The position numbers and the translations under genes were made by a program. DNA of 36,325 nucleotides from a bacterium (GTDB taxonomy: Bacteria; Auribacterota; UBA3054), in contig JAGCGH010000153.1 in NCBI GenBank assembly GCA_017649705.1, positions 1 through 36,325 on the forward strand. Direction: 5' to 3'. This document shows positions 9,247 through 16,446 of the stretch, piece by piece (position 1 is the stretch's first letter; every line of letters begins with the position of its first letter). The notes beneath the pieces were generated by a model. It saw nothing but the letters and a program-made list of their open reading frames with translations, did not search any database and was not told where the DNA came from.

Positions 9247-11798
9247 TCCCCGGCCTCCCCGCCGTTCTTTTCGCCTTCCCCCGGCTTGGCGTCCTGCCAT
9301 TCCTCCATGGCCACCGCCACGCCCAGGGAGCGGTCGTCCTGGAAGCCGTAGTGCCTGGGCATCCATTGCCGCGAGACGATTATGTCCAAAAAGTTGCGCG
9401 TCCTTTTGGGAATGTCGTCGGGTATGTCGTATTCGAAGGTCCGCCAGACTCTGTCGCCCAGCACCACCGTGTCGAGGTAATAGCCGTTTATGTAAAGCGC
9501 AGCCGAGACCGGATAATGGCGCAGCAGTGGATTCTGGGCCATCATTTTCAGTTTCAGCTCCTTCTTTTTCTTAAGCGCGAATTCGTGGTGGGCCTCCCCC
9601 TTGGTCCAGGCGTAAACGAGCCCGTCGGGAGTCCGCTCCTTGTCGTAGAAGCCGCCCTCGGGATCCGGCTCCTTGGTCCAGCGGAGATGGTCCATGGCCA
9701 CGCCCAGTACGCGCTCGTCCCCTTCCACGCCGTAATCCGCCGGCCGCCAGGTCTTCTCGCACTCCAGCCTGAAGGCGGTGCACTGTTCCGTCACCGCGTC
9801 GAATGGGAGAGCGTAGCTCACGGGCAGCTGGATGCGGCAGGCTTCCCCGGGGGTGGAGAGCGTCACGTTGGTCCGGCTCTCGCCGTTAATATAGACCGTC
9901 ACCCGCTGGGGATCTTTCTCCAGATCGGGATAGTTGCTGATCAGATTGAAGCTCACCCAGTCGTTCATCTTCTTGACGCAGAGGTATCCCTCTTTCCCGC
10001 ACCATCTCCAGGGACGGGACTGGGCGTGCCAGTTCTCCCAGGGATAGAAACCCGTCTCCCCTATCTGGCCGATGGAAGCCTGGCGCCTTTCGGCGTTGAG
10101 TTCTCCTATGTTGATCCGGCGGTAGAAATAAAAGGAGGAGGCGATGACCAGAACGGCGAACAGAACGCCCATGAACCTGGCCTCGCCGTGCCAGGTCACG
10201 TTGAGCCGCGACTGGATGGTCAGGGACGCCAGCACGGCGCCCAAAAGAATGTGCCAGGGAATGGAAACTTCCATGACCTCGGTGTGAACTCCCAGGATAA
10301 GCAGCAAGGAGAAGACCAGAAGGGGCGTGAAGAGAGCCCAAAGCTTGCCCAAAATTTCGTTCTCCCCGCGGCCCTGGAACCAGGAGGAGGCGAAGGAGAA
10401 GAAGATGCCTCCCATGAAGAGCGCGAGGCCCAGAAGGCCGAAGAGCCCGGTTTCCGCCTTCACCTGCAGATAAAAATTGCAGGCGTTGTCGGGAGCCCTC
10501 AGGTTCTCCTCCTCGTAGCGGGCAAAGTTCGGAAGCTCCACCACGAAGCTGCCGACGCCCACCCCGGAGGGCCAGGTCCTCTCGGCCGTCAGCTGCGCGA
10601 AGCGGGGGTAGAGCTGGCGCCGGCTGTCGTTGAATATGCGGGAAATGTGCCCGGAGTTCCTGATGCTCCTGATGTCTTTTTTCAAGCGGCGCTGCAGAGC
10701 CGGGCTCTTGGTGGTCCCGGTCAGTATCTTGTCCGCCTTGTTGACGAGCGTCATGCTGTACATGCCGGCGCCGGAAACAAGGACCAAAAGCGCCACCGCG
10801 ACGATCCCCAGCCTGACCAGCGGCCTGGCTGGCAATATGAGCTTGGTGTTGACAAAAAGGCCCGCCAGAAGGAATATGACCGTCAGCGCGATGGCCAAAA
10901 AGGCGCTTCGGGATCCGGAGTAGTTGATGCCCAGGCCGCAGAGCACGAGCCAAAGGAGGACGAGGGCGGGCTTGAGATATCCCTGGCGCGGACGCCAGGC
11001 GCTGAAAAAGGAAAGCCCGAAGGAGAAGGCCAGACCCAGCATCACGCCCAGGGCGTTGGGATCCTGGCAGGTGCCGTTGATCCGGCCCATCCTGACCCAG
11101 TAGAAGGAGCGGTTGGCGCAGAATTCGATGCTCACGTGGCGCTGGTAGAAAGCCGCCGCCAGGGCGACGGTGCAGCCCGCGGCGAAAAAGAGCCAAAGCG
11201 TCTTCACAAGCTTCAGATTGTCTGCTCCTTTCTCGGATTCGCGCATCGCCATCCTGTAGGCGAAGGGAATAAGCGAAAGCGAGGCCACCAGCTGGGAGGC
11301 GTTGAAGATTATGTATTTGACCGCGGTGATCCGGCTCCACTCCTTGTCGTTCACCACCTGATTGAGAAACTCCCTGTTCGAGACGACCCATTCCGGAGCG
11401 TAGCGGCTCAGGGAAGCCCAGACGCCCACCAGCACCACGCCGAACCAGATGAGCCAGCCCAGGGAGCCGCAGAAGGGTTCGATAGAATCCTTTTCGAAAA
11501 GCTCGTGCCAGCAAAGCCCCGCAAGGGCGGCCAGCATGACGAAGATGTGCATGGGATGAGTGCTTCCGCCGGTGGCCAGGAGCGGGACGGCGATCAGCCA
11601 CGGCGTGACGAAAAGCATCAATGAAAAAGCGTGCTTCGGACGCCAGACGGCCAGGAGGAAGACCGAAAGGGATATTCCCAAAAGGGGCGGCCAGACCCAG
11701 AGGTTCAGCGGCGCGAAATAATGGCAAAGCGCCGCTTCCCAGGCCAGGAAAAGCGAGCCCAAAAGAAACATGAAAACTTTAAAGAATATTCCAAACAT
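9243..11798 (-). CDS. O-antigen ligase/polymerase-like membrane protein with a duplicated C-terminal beta-sandwich
   Basis: 851 residues. About a dozen hydrophobic segments cover residues 5-560. Family signatures are the [14 protein letters not shown] segment (238-251), NYSGSRSAF (292-300) and the GVGVGSF ... [18 protein letters not shown] region (412-457), matching the Wzy/WaaL pattern of a PN--G motif, an SR-A/G motif and a loop ending in E-GL-G. The histidine often found before N-YL is replaced here by C440. After the last membrane segment come two similar modules, about 582-707 and 713-834, each ending in W-P--YG---D-R-LGVA. These enzymes transfer or polymerise lipid-linked glycans on the periplasmic face. 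The start has no Shine-Dalgarno; see the promoter 7 bases upstream. Confidence 0.82.
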   Translation of the reverse strand: MFGIFFKVFMFLLGSLFLAWEAALCHYFAPLNLWVWPPLLGISLSVFLLAVWRPKHAFSLMLFVTPWLIAVPLLATGGSTHPMHIFVMLAALAGLCWHELFEKDSIEPFCGSLGWLIWFGVVLVGVWASLSRYAPEWVVSNREFLNQVVNDKEWSRITAVKYIIFNASQLVASLSLIPFAYRMAMRESEKGADNLKLVKTLWLFFAAGCTVALAAAFYQRHVSIEFCANRSFYWVRMGRINGTCQDPNALGVMLGLAFSFGLSFFSAWRPRQGYLKPALVLLWLVLCGLGINYSGSRSAFLAIALTVIFLLAGLFVNTKLILPARPLVRLGIVAVALLVLVSGAGMYSMTLVNKADKILTGTTKSPALQRRLKKDIRSIRNSGHISRIFNDSRRQLYPRFAQLTAERTWPSGVGVGSFVVELPNFARYEEENLRAPDNACNFYLQVKAETGLFGLLGLALFMGGIFFSFASSWFQGRGENEILGKLWALFTPLLVFSLLLILGVHTEVMEVSIPWHILLGAVLASLTIQSRLNVTWHGEARFMGVLFAVLVIASSFYFYRRINIGELNAERRQASIGQIGETGFYPWENWHAQSRPWRWCGKEGYLCVKKMNDWVSFNLISNYPDLEKDPQRVTVYINGESRTNVTLSTPGEACRIQLPVSYALPFDAVTEQCTAFRLECEKTWRPADYGVEGDERVLGVAMDHLRWTKEPDPEGGFYDKERTPDGLVYAWTKGEAHHEFALKKKKELKLKMMAQNPLLRHYPVSAALYINGYYLDTVVLGDRVWRTFEYDIPDDIPKRTRNFLDIIVSRQWMPRHYGFQDDRSLGVAVAMEEWQDAKPGEGEKNGGEAGE

Positions 11799-11805
11799 TA
11801 ATCAA

Positions 11806-11814
11806 ATTATACCA
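11806..11814 (-). promoter_or_regulatory. Extended -10 promoter immediately before the O-antigen ligase-like gene
   Basis: On the minus strand TGGTATAAT (TGN-extended, perfect -10) ends 7 bases before ATG 11798, so transcription would start at or next to the A of the start codon. No -35 match and no Shine-Dalgarno are present. This predicts a leaderless mRNA for the membrane protein, separate from read-through out of the sigma-factor gene. Confidence 0.5.
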
Positions 11815-11817
11815 TAT

Positions 11818-12363
11818 CTAAAGAAGCGTCCCTTTTCCCTCCATGCTGCTGGCCAGCTTGGCGTAGATCTTCTTCAGGCGGCGCAGCACCGTGGTGGTGT
11901 GAAGGTTCCTTTTCTCCGCCATGGCGTTGAGAGTCAAGCGCTCGTCGAAATATTCGCTGAGAAGCCTCCTTTCCTCCGGATCGAGCTCTTTTTGCGCCTC
12001 TTCCAGAAGGGCGTAAAGCTCGTCCCGCTCCGCCAGGAAAGAGGCCGCCGGCTCCAGGGAGACGTCCTCGTAGATCAGGCGGTGCGGGCGGCGGCGGGAA
12101 TGGTGCATATAGAGGCTTATGATGTCCGAAAAACGCCGGGAAACGACCTTGGCAAGCGGAACGCCCGCCGCCTCCTCAAGGCCTCCCGTGACGAGCTCCA
12201 CAATAAGCTCGGCGAAAAAATCGTCGAAGTTTGCCTGGCAGTTGTAGCGTTTGGCAAGCGAATAGCAAAGCGGACGGTAGAGTTCCAAAAACTCACGCCA
12301 GGCCTTCCCTTCCCGTTTCGCAAGCCTTTTCACGAAGCGCGCTTCCTCTTTGGGGGAAAACAT
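11818..12363 (-). CDS. Sigma-70 family (ECF-like) RNA polymerase sigma factor
   Basis: 181 residues. Region 2-like helices lie at about 25-65 (FLELYRPLCYSLAKRYN, then DDFFAELIVELV). A region 4-like helix-turn-helix is at about 125-170 (LDPEERRLLSEYF, then LNAMAEKRNLHTTTVLRRLKKIY). Spacing and length fit an ECF sigma factor, though region 2 is divergent. It would direct RNA polymerase to a small regulon. No anti-sigma factor gene adjoins it. A Shine-Dalgarno AGGAG at 12373-12377 supports the start. On the minus strand a possible -10 TACAAT lies at 12412-12417. It is immediately upstream of the O-antigen ligase-like gene (19 bases) and divergent from the GT2 operon, making envelope genes plausible targets. 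Confidence 0.75.
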   Translation of the reverse strand: MFSPKEEARFVKRLAKREGKAWREFLELYRPLCYSLAKRYNCQANFDDFFAELIVELVTGGLEEAAGVPLAKVVSRRFSDIISLYMHHSRRRPHRLIYEDVSLEPAASFLAERDELYALLEEAQKELDPEERRLLSEYFDERLTLNAMAEKRNLHTTTVLRRLKKIYAKLASSMEGKGTLL

Positions 12364-12483
12364 GTCTGCTCTCTCCTGGGGGTGTGTATTCGCGCCAGTA
12401 TCTACGCATTAATTGTAGGAAGCCCGCGCCGCTTTTGGAAGAGATCGCCAAAAACACAGCGAAAAAGCAAGCGAATGTCGGTA

Positions 12484-12524
12484 TTTTTTCCCGGAAAAAA
12501 TTTTCCCACTTGGAGACGGGAAAA
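12484..12524. repeat. Two short palindromes in the divergent sigma-factor/GT2 intergenic region
   Basis: The 238-base gap between the sigma-factor gene and the GT2 gene holds TTTTTTCC-C-GGAAAAAA (12484-12500) and TTTTCCC-N10-GGGAAAA (12501-12524) back to back. Neither is followed by a T tract on the plus strand. Both lie 25-70 bases upstream of the GT2 -10 element, where an operator would sit. A regulator is not identified. Confidence 0.35.
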
Positions 12525-12549
12525 CACCCTTATATCTTTTTGAGCGGTT

Positions 12550-12558
12550 TGCTATAAT
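12550..12558 (+). promoter_or_regulatory. Extended -10 promoter for the GT2-CstA-GT-C operon
   Basis: TGCTATAAT is a consensus extended -10. No convincing -35 lies 16-18 bases upstream. The expected transcription start near 12565 would give a leader of about 37 bases ahead of ATG 12602. Confidence 0.55.
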
Positions 12559-12601
12559 AAAAAATTAAAGCAACTATTATCCACAATCACTTTGAGATCC
12601 C

Positions 12602-13513
12602 ATGGACATTTCCTTCGTCATTCCTGTCTACAACGAAGAGGGCGACCTGCTTCAGCTCCATTCCGAGATCACCGCTCAGATGGCCAGGCTGGGCCGCTCC
12701 TACGAGATCTACTTCATTGACGACGGCAGCACCGACAGCTCCCTTGCCCTGATCAAAAAACTATCAGGGGAAGACGGCCATGTGCGCTGCGTCTCCTTCC
12801 GCCGCAACTTCGGCAAATCCGAGGCCCTCTCCGCCGGCTTCAGGAGAGTGACGGGGAAATACGTCTTCACCATGGACGCGGACCTGCAGGACGACCCCTC
12901 GGAAATACCCGCTTTCCTCGCCATGATGGAGGAGGGCTACGATCTGGTCTCGGGCTGGAAGAAGGAAAGGCACGATCCCCTGGAAAAGCGGCTGCCCTCC
13001 AAGCTCTTCAACGCGACCGTCTCCTGGATGACGGGCCTCAAGCTCCACGACTTCAACTGCGGTTTCAAATGCTACACGAAAGAGTGTACCGAGGAGCTTG
13101 ACGTTTACGGCGAGCGCCACCGCTTCATGCCGGCCCTGGCCAACGAAAGAGGCTTCAGGGTGGGAGAGCTGGCGGTGAACCACCGGGCCAGGATCCACGG
13201 CAAATCGAAATTCGGCCTTGAGCGCTACGCGCGCGGCTTCCTGGATCTTCTGACCGTTTCTTTCCTGGCAACCTACGCCAGGAGACCCGCCCACCTTTTG
13301 GGCGGCCTGGGCTTCCTCTCCCTGGCGCTGGGGGTCCTCTCATTCATCGTGGGGATCTTCCCCTTCCGCTTCAATCATCTCTTCCTTTTCCTGGGCTCCG
13401 CGCTGCTGGTCTTCGGCGGCCTGTCCGTCCTTCTCGGCCTCCTGGCCGAACTCGTCGTGGCCCGCTCCCGCGCGCCTCAGAAAACCATTCACTCTGTCAA
13501 GGAAGAATTTTAA
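12602..13513 (+). CDS. GT2 polyprenyl-phosphate sugar transferase (DPM1/GtrB/ArnC-like)
   Basis: 303 residues. The GT-A domain begins SFVIPVYNEE, with YFIDDGSTDSS at about 37-47 and an intact DAD at 92-94 (MDADLQDDP). The RRNFGKSEAL segment and HDFNCGFKCY are typical of dolichol/undecaprenyl-phosphate sugar synthases. Two membrane helices follow (about 233-255 and 262-290). Such enzymes load a sugar onto undecaprenyl phosphate on the cytoplasmic face, producing the donor for GT-C enzymes outside; a GT-C gene is encoded three genes downstream. The Shine-Dalgarno is weak (GAG only). The next gene starts 7 bases after this stop. Confidence 0.92.
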   Translation: MDISFVIPVYNEEGDLLQLHSEITAQMARLGRSYEIYFIDDGSTDSSLALIKKLSGEDGHVRCVSFRRNFGKSEALSAGFRRVTGKYVFTMDADLQDDPSEIPAFLAMMEEGYDLVSGWKKERHDPLEKRLPSKLFNATVSWMTGLKLHDFNCGFKCYTKECTEELDVYGERHRFMPALANERGFRVGELAVNHRARIHGKSKFGLERYARGFLDLLTVSFLATYARRPAHLLGGLGFLSLALGVLSFIVGIFPFRFNHLFLFLGSALLVFGGLSVLLGLLAELVVARSRAPQKTIHSVKEEF

Positions 13514-13520
13514 GGAATAA

Positions 13521-14951
13521 ATGACGACTTTTTTGATCGGACTTGGCATTCTCATAATAGGCGGCGCCCTCTACGGGCGCTTCATGGAGAGATTTTTCGG
13601 CGCGGACGACCGTCCCACGCCGGCTGTGAAATACAACGACGGCGTGGACTACGTTCCCATGCCCACCTGGAAGAACTGCCTCATCCATCTTCTCAACATC
13701 GCCGGCACCGGCCCGGTCCTGGGCCCCATCCAGGGCATCCTCTTCGGGCCCGTGGTCTTCATAACCATTCCTTTGGGCTGCGTGCTGGCCGGCGCCGTTC
13801 ACGACTTCATGATCGGCATGATCTCTCTTAGGAACGACGGCGCCCAGATGCAGGAACTGGTGAGGCGCTATCTTGGAAAACAGGTGGCCTACCTCTTCAA
13901 CGTCTTCATCTGCGTCATGGCGCTTTTGGTTGTGGTGGCCTTCACCTACTCCCCCGGCGATATCTTCGTCATCAGCTTCATGAAGCAGCAGGCCGCCGTG
14001 ACCAATCCCTGGACCTGGGCGGCCTACGGGCTCGTCTTCGTTTATTATCTTTTGGCCACTTACATGCCCATCGACAAGCTGATCGGCAGAGTGTATCCCG
14101 TGATCGGCAGCCTCTTCATCATTTCCGCGGTCATCATCTTCGTTTTGATCTTCACCGACCGGCTGCCCTTGCAGAACCTGACCCTTGAGAACTGGCGGGG
14201 CCTCAAACCCAACATGATCCCCTTATTCTTCGTGACCGTGGCCTGCGGCATCGCCTCGGGCTTCCACTCCACCCAGGCGACTTTGATCGCCCGCTCCGTC
14301 ACCCATGAGAAGTGCGGCCGCAAGGTCTTCTTCAACATGATGCTGGTGGAGGGCTTCATCGCCATGATCTGGGCGGCGGTCGCCATGGGCGTCATGGGCA
14401 AATACGGGCTCAGCAACGCCAGCAACGCCAACAAGACTCTCGTGGAGATCGTGAACACGCTGGTGGGCACGAAGGCCGGCATCATCGTCATGGCGGGCTT
14501 CATCGTGCTGCCCATAACCACGGGCGGCACCACCATGCGCATCCTGAGGATCATGCTGGGAGAACTGCTGAAAATTAAAAACGAGAACAAGCTCGGGAAA
14601 TTCTTTCTGGGCGTTTCCATCGTGGTGGCTTCCCTCTCGCTTCTTCTTTTGGTGAAATTCCAGCCCGACGGATTCTCCATCATCTGGCGCTACTTCGCCT
14701 GGTCCAACCAGGTGCTGGTGGTCTTCACCCTGGCGGTGGCCACCGCCTGGTGCGTCATGAACGACAGGACCATCCTCCTGACCGTGATTCCCGGCGCCTT
14801 CTATCTTTTCGTGGTCTCGAGTTTCATATTGAACGCCAAGGTCGGCTTCAACCTCTCCTGGGATCTCAGCTATCTGATCTCCGGCGTGCTGTCGCTGGCC
14901 TTCATCGGCTTCTTCAGTTACAAAAAACATACTTTCAAAGCGGTGGAATAA
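13521..14951 (+). CDS. cstA: CstA-family transporter, first of a tandem pair
   Basis: 476 residues, very hydrophobic, about 12 membrane segments. Hallmarks are DGVDYVPMPTW, LLNIAGTGPVLGPIQG and ACGIASGFHSTQATLIAR. CstA proteins import pyruvate or peptides under carbon limitation. This is the short form (E. coli CstA is about 700 residues). An AAGGA Shine-Dalgarno overlaps the upstream stop (13512-13516). It is followed after one base by a close paralogue; the two share a 49-base identical stretch (14333-14381 and 15765-15813), pointing to a duplication. Substrate is inferred from the family only. Confidence 0.9.
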   Translation: MTTFLIGLGILIIGGALYGRFMERFFGADDRPTPAVKYNDGVDYVPMPTWKNCLIHLLNIAGTGPVLGPIQGILFGPVVFITIPLGCVLAGAVHDFMIGMISLRNDGAQMQELVRRYLGKQVAYLFNVFICVMALLVVVAFTYSPGDIFVISFMKQQAAVTNPWTWAAYGLVFVYYLLATYMPIDKLIGRVYPVIGSLFIISAVIIFVLIFTDRLPLQNLTLENWRGLKPNMIPLFFVTVACGIASGFHSTQATLIARSVTHEKCGRKVFFNMMLVEGFIAMIWAAVAMGVMGKYGLSNASNANKTLVEIVNTLVGTKAGIIVMAGFIVLPITTGGTTMRILRIMLGELLKIKNENKLGKFFLGVSIVVASLSLLLLVKFQPDGFSIIWRYFAWSNQVLVVFTLAVATAWCVMNDRTILLTVIPGAFYLFVVSSFILNAKVGFNLSWDLSYLISGVLSLAFIGFFSYKKHTFKAVE

Positions 14952-14952
14952 C

Positions 14953-16446
14953 ATGATAACTTTTATCATCGGTCTCGTGATCCTCGGCATAGGCGGTCTT
15001 TCCTACGGCCTTTTCCTTGAGCGTTTCTTCGGCGTCAGCGACAGGCCCACGCCTGCCATGACCAAATCCGACGGCGTGGACTACGTTCCCATGGCCAGCT
15101 GGCGCAACGGCCTCATCCATCTTTTGAACATCGCCGGCACCGGCCCCATCCTGGGCCCCATCCAGGGCATTCTCTTCGGGCCTCTGGCCTTCGTGACCAT
15201 TCCCCTGGGCTGCATCCTGGCGGGCGCGGTCCAGGACTACATGGTGGGCATGATCTCCATCAGGAACGACGGCGAGCAGATCCAATCCCTTGTGAAGCGC
15301 TACCTCGGCAAGCAGGTGGCCCTCTACTTCGGCATCTTCGTCTTCCTGGCGGTGCTGCTGTTCGGCGTGACCTGCGTCTACACTCCCGGCGACATCTTCG
15401 TGAAAGGCGTGCTCCGTCAGAGCACCGCCATGAGCAATCCCTGGCTGTGGGTCATATACGCCGTGATCTTCATATATTACCTGATCGCAACATTGCTCCC
15501 CATCGACAAGATCATCGGCAAGGTCTACCCCTACATCGGGGCCTTCTTCATCTTCACGGCGCTTCTGCTCTTTTTTTACATCTTCCTGAAGAAGCTGCCC
15601 CTGGAGGAGCTCAGTCTCTCCAACTGGAAGGGCCTCAAGCCTAATTTCTTCCCGCTCTTTTTCGTCACCGTGGCCTGCGGCATAGCCTCGGGCTTCCACT
15701 CCACCCAGGCCACCATAATCTCCAGGACGCTGCGCTCTGAAAAGAAAGGCCGCTTCGTCTTCTACAACATGATGCTGGTGGAGGGCTTCATCGCCATGAT
15801 CTGGGCGGCGGTCACCATGGGCGTCATGAAGCTCTACGGCATCGACACCACAGGAGGCGCCACGGGCATGCTGGCCGAGATCATCGACAACGTTCTCAAG
15901 GTCTTCGACATCGGCAACGCCTCCCCGCATAACGACCTTGTCCACATCGTCGGCACGCTCTTCACCAACGGCATCGACATCATCGTAATTTTGGGCGTCA
16001 TCGTCCTGCCCATCACCAGCGGCGACACGGCGCTCCGGGGCTGCCGCCTGATGGCCGGAGAGATGCTGGGCATCGACCAGAGCAAGCCCGCGAACCGCCT
16101 GCTCCTGGGCGCCGCCATCTTTACGCTGACCGCCATTCTCCTGATCGTCGCCAAATTCAGCAACAGCGGCTTCCAGCTTCTCTGGCGCTACTTCGCCTGG
16201 GCCAACCAGACCATCGTGGCCTTCTCTCTGGCGGTGGCCACCGCCTGGTGCGTCAGGGAGGGCAAGGCCATCTGGGTCACGGTTCTGCCCGGCGCCTTCT
16301 ATCTGGCCGTCACCTCCTCCTTCATACTGAACGCCAAGATTGGCTTCAACCTGCAGTGGCCCGTGGCTTACATCATCGCCGCGGTCCTCGCTGTGGCCTA
16401 TATTCTCTACTTCGTCAATCTGAAGAAAAAAGCCTCCCTTAAATGA
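14953..16446 (+). CDS. cstA: CstA-family transporter, second of a tandem pair
   Basis: 497 residues. It aligns along its whole length with the preceding gene (same DGVDYVPMASW, NIAGTGPILGPIQG and GIASGFHSTQATIISR blocks). It carries an insertion of about 20 residues around residues 295-335 (TTGGATGMLAEIID, then GNASPHNDLVHIV) absent from its neighbour. It begins one base after the first copy's stop and overlaps the GT-C gene by ATGA, so all are probably translated from one mRNA. Divergence in the insertion region suggests the two copies may differ in substrate or form a heteromer; that is inference. Confidence 0.9.
   Translation: MITFIIGLVILGIGGLSYGLFLERFFGVSDRPTPAMTKSDGVDYVPMASWRNGLIHLLNIAGTGPILGPIQGILFGPLAFVTIPLGCILAGAVQDYMVGMISIRNDGEQIQSLVKRYLGKQVALYFGIFVFLAVLLFGVTCVYTPGDIFVKGVLRQSTAMSNPWLWVIYAVIFIYYLIATLLPIDKIIGKVYPYIGAFFIFTALLLFFYIFLKKLPLEELSLSNWKGLKPNFFPLFFVTVACGIASGFHSTQATIISRTLRSEKKGRFVFYNMMLVEGFIAMIWAAVTMGVMKLYGIDTTGGATGMLAEIIDNVLKVFDIGNASPHNDLVHIVGTLFTNGIDIIVILGVIVLPITSGDTALRGCRLMAGEMLGIDQSKPANRLLLGAAIFTLTAILLIVAKFSNSGFQLLWRYFAWANQTIVAFSLAVATAWCVREGKAIWVTVLPGAFYLAVTSSFILNAKIGFNLQWPVAYIIAAVLAVAYILYFVNLKKKASLK

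Noticed and set aside
9351-11624. Long plus-strand open frame opposite the O-antigen ligase-like gene
   Set aside because: Composition (many Gly, Pro, His, Arg, Glu) is typical of an antisense shadow; the minus strand encodes recognisable motifs over the same span.
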